Assembly: GCA_001464255.1 (NCBI GenBank)
Contig: LNFD01000089.1
Location: forward strand, 1 to 11,620
Source of the DNA: Actinomycetales bacterium Ga0077552
GTDB lineage: Bacteria; Actinomycetota; Actinomycetes; Actinomycetales; Microbacteriaceae
DNA length: 11,620 nt
Direction: 5' to 3'
Every line of letters begins with the position of its first letter. The first letter of the stretch is position 1. Under the pieces are notes generated by a model, which worked only from the letters and a program-made list of their open reading frames with translations, made no database searches and had not been told where the DNA came from. The translations under genes and the position numbers were made by a program. Positions 6,416 to 11,620 of the stretch are shown piece after piece.

Positions 6416-6775
6416 ATGTCTGACCACCCCGGTATCGAGCGCGCTTCGCGGGCTCGATGGCGGTTCCGCTCGATCTGGCTCGCCCCGTTTCTCGCCCTGC
6501 TCGCCTTGGGCTCGTGGTCACTCGCCTCGCCGGTAGGGTCGAGCCCCGACGACGACTATCACCTGGCCAGTATTTGGTGCGCTGCTGGTGACCGAACCTC
6601 GCTCTGCGAGGAGGGAACGACTGCCGGATCGAGACTCATCTCGAGCCGTGTTTTGCCAGAGATTCTGCGGCATCGGGGGCGTGCCAGTCGGGCACCTTCG
6701 ACAACGGGGTGCTCATCGAGTCGACGCGCGGAAACTTCGCAGGCGAGTACCCTCCGATCTACTACGGCACGATGA
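6416..6775 (+). CDS. DUF2142-type protein, N-terminal part as read before the frame break
   Basis: The frame runs for 119 residues, of which about the first 77 look genuine: one membrane helix and the start of a Cys-containing loop with the SPDDDYH acidic motif (43-49). From about codon 78 the translation becomes Arg/Ser-rich and unlike the family. As it stands the product would be a single-helix stub. Confidence 0.55.
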   Translation: MSDHPGIERASRARWRFRSIWLAPFLALLALGSWSLASPVGSSPDDDYHLASIWCAAGDRTSLCEEGTTAGSRLISSRVLPEILRHRGRASRAPSTTGCSSSRRAETSQASTLRSTTAR

Positions 6776-8007
6776 GCCTGCTGGCGAGCGACGACGTTCA
6801 GACCTCGGTCATCGCGATGCGTCTGCTCAACGGTGGCCTCTTCGTTGGCCTTCTCACGTTGCTCGTCATCCTGCTTCCCGCGACCCGCGGGCCCACCCTG
6901 CTCGTTTCGTGGCTGATCACCCTCATCCCTCTCGGGCTCTTCCTCGTGGGGTCGATCAACCCCAGCGCATGGGCCATCATCGGCGTCGGCACGGGATGGA
7001 TCGCGGTGCTCGGCTACATGGAATCGACCGGGTTGCGGCGGGTCGCGCTGGCAGGGGTCGCCCTCGTCGCCGCAACCATGGCCGTGGGGTCGCGCGCTGA
7101 CGCCGCGATCTATCTCGCACTGGCGATCGCTGCGGTTCTGCTCCTCCGTTTCCGCGCTTCGGTGAGCTTCCTTCGAGAGGCCATTCTTCCCGTGGTCATT
7201 CTGATCATTGCTGTTGTCGCTGGACTATCGACGGGGCAGGTGGGGGCGGCGGTGAACGGCTTCGGCGGTGTCGCGTCGTCCATTCCCGACCCCTCGGTCA
7301 CGAGTGGCCCCATCGCTCCGTTCTTCAGCGGACCCGCAGCCCCGCCAGAACTCGTCGACACCGTGGTCACGGGGGGGTCGACCCTCGGCCTACTGTTCTC
7401 CAATCTGGTCAACACGCCGTCATTGTGGGCGGGCGTGTTCGGGTCATGGGCGTTGGGGTGGTTCGACACTGAGATGCCGTACATCGTGGCGCTCGGCGGG
7501 GTCGGTGTCTTCGCCGCCGTCACGTTCGCGGGCATCGCTATCGTCTCCTTCCGCAAGGCGTTGATCACTGCGGCTGCCGTCACGGCTCTCTGGGTGATTC
7601 CTGTCTTCACGCTGACCCGTGGCGGCGACATGGTGGGTGTCGAGGTTCAACCTCGGTACCTTCTCCCCTTCATCATCGTGCTCGCGGGCTTTGCTGTGCT
7701 TGCCGTCGATGGACGAGTTCTTCGATTGACGCGGTTGCAGCGCATCCTCGTGGTCGGCACCTCGATCGGCACCCAGTCTCTGGCCCTCTACTACACGATC
7801 AGGCGGTTCGTTACGGGGGACGATGTCAACGGCCTCAATCTCGGCGATGGTGCCGAATGGTGGTGGGTTGGTCTGCCCGGGCCCATGGTCATCTGGCTGG
7901 TCGGTTCGGTTGCCTGGGCGGCGCTCGTCGTGATCGTGGTGAGGTTCGTCACCCCCTCCGCCCCCGTCGTACCTGCGGATCAAGCGGTGACGGAGGCCCA
8001 ACGATGA
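6709..8007 (+). CDS. DUF2142-type protein, C-terminal multi-spanning part
   Basis: This open frame gives 432 residues from a GTG at 6709, though the same frame is open further upstream to the break at about 6645. It begins LIESTRGNFAGEYPPIYY and then holds a long series of hydrophobic segments, ending in a short cytoplasmic tail. The GTG has only a weak preceding ACGGG, so efficient independent initiation is doubtful. The stop at 8005-8007 overlaps the start of the WsaF-like gene. Confidence 0.6.
   Translation: MLIESTRGNFAGEYPPIYYGTMSLLASDDVQTSVIAMRLLNGGLFVGLLTLLVILLPATRGPTLLVSWLITLIPLGLFLVGSINPSAWAIIGVGTGWIAVLGYMESTGLRRVALAGVALVAATMAVGSRADAAIYLALAIAAVLLLRFRASVSFLREAILPVVILIIAVVAGLSTGQVGAAVNGFGGVASSIPDPSVTSGPIAPFFSGPAAPPELVDTVVTGGSTLGLLFSNLVNTPSLWAGVFGSWALGWFDTEMPYIVALGGVGVFAAVTFAGIAIVSFRKALITAAAVTALWVIPVFTLTRGGDMVGVEVQPRYLLPFIIVLAGFAVLAVDGRVLRLTRLQRILVVGTSIGTQSLALYYTIRRFVTGDDVNGLNLGDGAEWWWVGLPGPMVIWLVGSVAWAALVVIVVRFVTPSAPVVPADQAVTEAQR
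7992..7996 (+). promoter_or_regulatory. Ribosome binding site GGAGG for the WsaF-like gene
   Basis: GGAGG lies seven bases before ATG 8004, inside the end of the upstream gene. It fixes the start of the WsaF-like protein and would allow its translation even if ribosomes do not complete the broken DUF2142-type gene. Confidence 0.75.
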
Positions 8008-9215
8008 GTGCCCTGCGCAACGCCATTAACGTGCTGCGACGCGAAGGGGCATACGCCGTTCTCGCACGCTCTGTTCGACGCCTCCTCCCCTACACGCCCA
8101 CGCGGCCCAGCCTGGTTGGCTACAACGAAGCGCTCTTGACTGACTGGTCGACACCGCACCCCGCACTGGCGCGCCCCGTCAGTGTCACGTCACCTCGACC
8201 CGTGGTCGCGTGGGTGATGTCGCCCCCGGGGGCGAACAGCGGCGGCCACCAGAACATCTTTCGGTTCATTCGATACCTCGAGGCGGCGGGATTCGAAGCC
8301 CGCATCTACCTCTACGCCACCTTCGACGATCAGCCGCCCGACGAGGTGCGCCGCAGGGTGGCGTCATCGAGCTCGTACGCGACGGTTCAGGCGAGCATCG
8401 AGCGGTACCCCGCCGACGGCGTCCCCTCCGATGTTGATGCGATCATGGCGACGTCGTGGGAGACCGCGTATCGCTCCTACACCGATCCTTCCCGTGCGCG
8501 TCGGCTGTACTTCGTCCAAGACTTCGAGCCGTCGTTCTACCCGACCAGCTCGGAGTCGCAGCTGGCCGAGAACACCTATCGTTTCGGCTTCACCGGTATC
8601 ACCGCCGGTCGGTGGCTGGCCGATCGGCTCCACCGCGAGTACCGGATGCCGACGCGTTCCTTCGACTTCGGTGCCGACCCGGCGCACTACTCGCTCGTCA
8701 ACGCCGGCGTGCGTGACGCGGTCTTCTTCTACGCCCGACCCGAGACACCGCGCCGAGGGTTCGAGCTCGGCGCGATGGCGCTCGATCTCTTCGCCCGCGA
8801 GCGGCCCGACCACCGCATCATCCTCGCCGGGCAGAATCTGTCGCGGCTCGACCTGCCCTTCCCGCACGTCACGGTGGGAAACCTCCCCGTCGACGAACTC
8901 AACGCCATCTACAACCAGTGCGCGGCGGGCCTGGTGATGTCGTTGACCAACATGTCGCTCCTGCCGCTCGAGCTGCTGGCGGCCGGTGTGATCCCCGTCG
9001 TGAACGACGCGCCGAACAATCGCCTGGTGTCCGACAACCCCTTCATCTCCTTCGCCGCCCCCAATCCCCGCGCGCTCGCAGCCGCTCTGCGAGAAGTGGT
9101 CGACCGCCCCGACGCCCCGGCCTACGCGGGCCAGGCCGCACAGAGCGTCGCCGACCTCAGCTGGGACACTGCCGCCGAGCAGTTCCTCGACGCCGTGCGC
9201 TGGAGTCTCTCGTGA
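8004..9215 (+). CDS. WsaF-like GT4 rhamnosyltransferase
   Basis: Predicted GT-B fold transferase of 403 residues. The central block YFVQDFEPSFYP (169-180), preceded by ATSWETAY and followed by GFTGITAGRWLADRL, and FFYARPETPRRGFELG (241-256), are the recognisable marks of the WsaF family. WsaF was characterised as a rhamnosyltransferase for the S-layer glycan of Geobacillus stearothermophilus. The C-terminal donor-binding half contains VMSLTNMSLLPLELLAAG with Glu323, the usual GT4 position for donor contact. This predicts addition of L-rhamnose from dTDP-rhamnose, matching the rml genes in the same window. Start: ATG 8004 with GGAGG upstream and ATGA overlap; a longer frame back to 7857 lies inside the DUF2142-type gene. 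The stop overlaps the next GTG. Donor specificity is inferred from family only. Confidence 0.88.
   Translation: MSALRNAINVLRREGAYAVLARSVRRLLPYTPTRPSLVGYNEALLTDWSTPHPALARPVSVTSPRPVVAWVMSPPGANSGGHQNIFRFIRYLEAAGFEARIYLYATFDDQPPDEVRRRVASSSSYATVQASIERYPADGVPSDVDAIMATSWETAYRSYTDPSRARRLYFVQDFEPSFYPTSSESQLAENTYRFGFTGITAGRWLADRLHREYRMPTRSFDFGADPAHYSLVNAGVRDAVFFYARPETPRRGFELGAMALDLFARERPDHRIILAGQNLSRLDLPFPHVTVGNLPVDELNAIYNQCAAGLVMSLTNMSLLPLELLAAGVIPVVNDAPNNRLVSDNPFISFAAPNPRALAAALREVVDRPDAPAYAGQAAQSVADLSWDTAAEQFLDAVRWSLS
9202..9205 (+). promoter_or_regulatory. Ribosome binding site GGAG for the epimerase gene
   Basis: GGAG ends six bases before the GTG at 9212 and supports that GTG as the start despite an open frame reaching back to 8918. 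Confidence 0.6.
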
Positions 9216-10138
9216 CCGCGGTCCTGATCGTGGGGGGCAATGGCTTCCTCGGGTCGCATCTCGTCGATCGCCTTGTTGCTGACGGCCATGAGGTCGCTGT
9301 CTTCGATCGGTACTCGACGGGGCGTCCGCGCTACGACGCCGCGGGTGTGCGTGCCACCGTGGGCGATCTCGCCGACATCGCCGCTCTCGGCGCGGCAATG
9401 CTGGGTGTGCAGGAGGTCTACCATTTCGTGTCGCCGAGCACGCCCGCAACGGCGGTGGCCGACCCGCTGGTCGATGTTCGTATCGGCCTCCCGCACAGTG
9501 TCGCTCTGCTGCAAGCTGCGGTCGATGCGGGGGTGAGTCGGGTCGTCTACGCCTCCAGCGGCGGCGCCATCTACGGCGACCAGCCCGTGCCGGCGTTCCG
9601 TGAGACGGATCCGCCTGCGCCCGTATCTCCGTACGCGATCGGCAAGCTCGCGGTGGAAGGGTACCTGCGGTACTTCCGCCGTACGCACGGCCTCGACACG
9701 ATCGCACTCCGCATCGCCAACCCCTACAGCCATCGGCAGGAGGGGATGCGAGGGCAGGGCCTGATCGCCATCGCGCTGCACGCGGCGCAACGGGGAACTC
9801 CGCTCTCGGTCTTCGGCGACGGCTCGATGGTGCGCGACTACGTTCATGCCGATGACGTGGTCGCGACGATGGCCGCCATGGTGGGCAGGCCTCACCAGCA
9901 TGAGGTCTACAACCTGGGGAGCGGGCACGGGGTCTCCGTCGCCGCACTCCTGGCGTTGATCGAGCGGGTGACCGGTGTCGGGCTTCAGACCGTCCGGCTC
10001 GAGGTGCCCCCTACCTTTGTTCAGCGTTCCGTGCTCGATATCACCCGGGTCGTGACGGAGTACGGCATCCGCCCCACCCGAGAGCTCGATGAGGGTATTG
10101 GCGAAATCTGGGCTCGACTGGAGGGCTCTGCGCGATGA
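9212..10138 (+). CDS. NAD-dependent sugar-nucleotide epimerase/dehydratase (extended SDR, GalE-like)
   Basis: The 308-residue cytoplasmic enzyme starts MTAVLIVGGNGFLGSHLVDRL, with the NAD-binding GGNGFLG at 8-14 and Asp32 in VFDRYSTG, which favours NAD over NADP. The catalytic set is Ser115/Ser116 in YASSGGAIYG, Tyr141 and Lys145 in SPYAIGK. ALRIANPYSHRQEG, then GQGLIAIAL and FGDGSMVRDYVHADDV, follow the layout of NDP-hexose 4-epimerases in O-antigen and capsule loci. Substrate is not determined; UDP-glucose/galactose or their N-acetyl forms are likeliest, with a dTDP-hexose possible. GTG 9212 overlaps the WsaF-like stop as GTGA and the stop overlaps the next gene as ATGA. This coupling suggests it supplies a sugar used by the flanking transferases. 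Confidence 0.9.
   Translation: MTAVLIVGGNGFLGSHLVDRLVADGHEVAVFDRYSTGRPRYDAAGVRATVGDLADIAALGAAMLGVQEVYHFVSPSTPATAVADPLVDVRIGLPHSVALLQAAVDAGVSRVVYASSGGAIYGDQPVPAFRETDPPAPVSPYAIGKLAVEGYLRYFRRTHGLDTIALRIANPYSHRQEGMRGQGLIAIALHAAQRGTPLSVFGDGSMVRDYVHADDVVATMAAMVGRPHQHEVYNLGSGHGVSVAALLALIERVTGVGLQTVRLEVPPTFVQRSVLDITRVVTEYGIRPTRELDEGIGEIWARLEGSAR
10120..10125 (+). promoter_or_regulatory. Ribosome binding site GGAGGG for the RfbN-like glycosyltransferase gene
   Basis: GGAGGG lies nine bases before ATG 10135, within the final codons of the epimerase gene, and supports the ATGA-overlapping start. Confidence 0.7.
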
Positions 10139-11100
10139 CGTACCCCTCCGTCACCGTTGCGGTGCTGACGTACAACGGTGAGAAATACCTCGAAGCCCTG
10201 CTGACCGCCGTCGAGGGCCAACGATACGACGCGTCGGTCGAGCTGTTGGTCATTGATTCGGGGTCGACCGACAGAACCCTCGAGATCCTGGCCGCGCATC
10301 CCCGCGTTCGTCTGCACCAGATCGCGAACAGCGAGTTCGGCCACGGCCGCACCCGCAACCTTGCCGCCGACCTGGCTACTGGCGAGATCGTCGCGTATCT
10401 CACGCACGACGCCGTCCCGGCCCACGATCGGTGGCTGCACGAACTGGTTCTGCCGTTCGTCGACGACTCCCGTATCGCCGCCGTGGTCGGCAAGCAGGTG
10501 CCTCGAGCGAGCGCCCCGCCCGTGCTCAAGTACGACATCCAGCGTGTCTTCGAGCGGCTCGGCCCCGACTACGCGCTCACCGTCGTGAGTGATTGGGGCC
10601 AGCTCGACGAGGATGGCACGCGCGCGGCGGCCGCGTTCTACTCTGACGCGAACTCGGCGGCTCGACGCTCGGTGCTGCGGGGCGCGGTTCGGTATCGCGA
10701 CGTCGACTATGCCGAAGATCAGTTGTTCGCCCGCGACGTGCTCGCAGCAGGGTTGCGCAAGGCCTATGCACCGCGCGCGGCCGTTGAGCATTCGAATGAC
10801 ATCACCCTGCGCACCTTCGGCGCGCGAATCGAAGCGGACATGATGGGCCTGCGCGCGATCGGGACGGTCGTGCCGCGGGTTCCGGCGCATCGTGCGGCCA
10901 TGCAGTGGCTACGTTGGTCGCTCGTTGACGCGGCGTCGATCGTCCGCGATCGGGACTACCGCCCGCTCACCCGTCTGCACTGGCTGCTCGTGAACCCCTG
11001 GTACCACGCGGTCAAGTGGAGCGCGTACCGACGGTCGAGCAATCGGCCTCTTTCCGCATCGTCAGTCCGCCCGTCCGGTGCTGCTGCCGTGGCAGACTAG
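10135..11100 (+). CDS. RfbN-like GT2 rhamnosyltransferase
   Basis: Predicted family 2 transferase of 321 residues. VTVAVLTYNGEKYL (6-19) starts the fold and VIDSGSTDRTLEI (39-51) binds the nucleotide. EFGHGRTRNLAA (67-78) is the segment typical of rhamnosyltransferases such as RfbN and related proteins. THDAVP (90-95) stands in the DxD position, followed by SDANSAARRSVL and YAEDQLFARDVL, where the ED pair is the likely catalytic region. These resemblances suggest a dTDP-rhamnose donor, which fits the locus; the acceptor is unknown. The start overlaps the epimerase stop as ATGA with GGAGGG upstream. The last 30 residues are Ser/Ala-rich and probably disordered. The next gene starts 6 bases after the TAG. 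Confidence 0.9.
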   Translation: MTYPSVTVAVLTYNGEKYLEALLTAVEGQRYDASVELLVIDSGSTDRTLEILAAHPRVRLHQIANSEFGHGRTRNLAADLATGEIVAYLTHDAVPAHDRWLHELVLPFVDDSRIAAVVGKQVPRASAPPVLKYDIQRVFERLGPDYALTVVSDWGQLDEDGTRAAAAFYSDANSAARRSVLRGAVRYRDVDYAEDQLFARDVLAAGLRKAYAPRAAVEHSNDITLRTFGARIEADMMGLRAIGTVVPRVPAHRAAMQWLRWSLVDAASIVRDRDYRPLTRLHWLLVNPWYHAVKWSAYRRSSNRPLSASSVRPSGAAAVAD

Positions 11101-11106
11101 GCGATT

Positions 11107-11620
11107 GTGAGTCGCACCTGGGTTGTCGTTCCCATGTTCAACGAGGCGACCGTGATCGGGTCGGTCATCGAGGAGCTCCGCGGAGCGTTCCCGCACATCG
11201 TCTGCATCGATGACGGTAGTAGGGACGACTCCGCCGAGGCGCCGTGGTCGTCGTACACCCCATCAACCTGGGGCAGGGGGCGAGCCTGCAGACCGGCTTC
11301 GAATTCGCGCTCCGCGACCCGCTCATGACGGAGGTGCTGACCTTCGACGCCGACGGGCAGCACACCGTGCCGGATGCGGTCGAAATGGTGGCGCGACTCC
11401 GCGACGAGAACCTCGATGTCGTGATCGGCTCTCGCTTCCTCGACGATCGCACCCAGCTCGGCTGGGCCAAGCGGCTTGTGCTCCGTACCGCGACCCGGTT
11501 CACCCGCGTGACCACGGGGATGGCCCTGACCGACGCCCACAACGGGCTGCGCGTGATCGGCCGCGACCTCCTCGCAAAGATCCGACTCCGGCAGAACCGT
11601 ATGGCGCACGCCTCCGAGCT
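11107..11620 (+). pseudogene. Polyprenyl-phosphate-type GT2 glycosyltransferase, frame broken near 11238 and cut by window end
   Basis: This GT2 protein resembles dolichyl/polyprenyl-phosphate sugar synthases, which move a sugar from a nucleotide donor to polyprenyl phosphate. From GTG 11107: WVVVPMFNEATVIGSVIEEL (5-24), then VCIDDGSRDDSAE (32-44). That frame then degenerates and stops at 11328. The frame shifted by -1 (from about 11238) reads GAVVVVHPINLGQGASLQTG, then FDADGQHTVPDA with the DxD-type motif, IGSRFLDDRT, and LTDAHNGLRV, open to the right edge. Between DSAE and GAVVVV several residues expected in the family (roughly five or six) are absent, so about 3k+1 bases are lost. The true C-terminus, and any following membrane partner, lie outside. 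No convincing ribosome site was found before the GTG. Confidence 0.78.

Larger units (their letters stand above)
6416..8007 (+). pseudogene. DUF2142-type multi-spanning membrane protein, frame broken near base 6645
   Basis: This would be about 530-540 residues with some ten membrane segments, resembling DUF2142 / GT-C-like integral membrane proteins found in actinobacterial surface-glycan loci. Their function is unproven; transfer of sugars from polyprenyl-phosphate donors outside the membrane is a common guess. The N-terminal frame gives a first helix (about 20-39) then GSSPDDDYHLASIWC (41-55), CEEG and SRLISS. After about base 6645 the sensible sequence is in the frame shifted by -1: PCFARDSAASGACQ, then NFAGEYPPIYYGT and the remaining helices. 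Its cysteines (SIWC, LCEE, PCFA, ACQ) look like an extracytoplasmic disulfide-type loop after TM1. Net loss of 3k+1 bases is implied. The stop overlaps the next ATG as ATGA. Confidence 0.75.

Noticed and set aside
8364..9947. Minus-strand open frame of 527 codons opposite the WsaF-like and epimerase genes
   Set aside because: Arg/Pro/Ser-rich translation without recognisable motifs, fully antisense to two coupled genes with conserved catalytic residues.
11098..11109. TAGGCG before GTG 11107 as a leaderless -10
   Set aside because: It breaks the TANNNT rule at the last base and sits only three bases from the start codon.
1..11620. CRISPR array, tRNA/rRNA gene, insertion sequence or prophage remnants
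   Set aside because: No regularly spaced repeats, no recognisable RNA gene structure, no transposase or integrase reading frame and no terminal inverted repeats were found.

Overview
High-GC, densely packed DNA whose closest protein resemblances are to Actinobacteria, most likely a Microbacteriaceae-type organism. This rests on the actinobacterial RmlC C-terminus, a WbbL-like rhamnosyltransferase of the mycobacterial/actinobacterial type, GTG starts, chained 4-base gene overlaps and TANNNT -10 boxes set directly against start codons. No database search was possible, so the taxonomy is inference. The whole window is a cell-surface polysaccharide locus with a rhamnose theme. No RNA gene, insertion sequence or CRISPR array was seen, and no gene-free stretch exceeds about 50 bases.

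Layout. (1) 2-2639, plus strand: end of rmlC, complete rmlA, then an ABC-2 permease and its ATPase (Wzm/Wzt or TagG/TagH type), tightly coupled. (2) 2661-3545, minus strand: WbbL-like GT2, convergent with the ATPase gene and divergent from the next gene. (3) 3593-4603, plus: GT2 with an SDQDDVW motif. (4) 4613-6408: PglK-like ABC flippase whose reading frame breaks near base 5295. (5) 6416-10138 and on to 11100: DUF2142-type membrane protein (frame broken near 6645), WsaF-like rhamnosyltransferase, extended-SDR sugar-nucleotide epimerase and an RfbN-like GT2, joined by ATGA/GTGA overlaps. (6) 11107 to the right edge: polyprenyl-phosphate-type GT2, frame broken near 11238 and cut by the window end.

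How they fit together (inference). RmlA and RmlC supply dTDP-L-rhamnose, with RmlB/RmlD presumably upstream. WbbL-like, WsaF-like and RfbN-like transferases would build a rhamnose-containing glycan on an undecaprenyl or decaprenyl carrier. Wzm/Wzt and the PglK-like protein are two candidate exporters. The polyprenyl-phosphate GT and the DUF2142 protein could make and use lipid-linked monosaccharides outside the membrane.

The most striking features are three frame breaks in 6 kb, all displaced in the same direction, and a set of apparent leaderless promoters. I found no clearly new system. This is a recognisable glycopolymer locus with unusual gene breakage.
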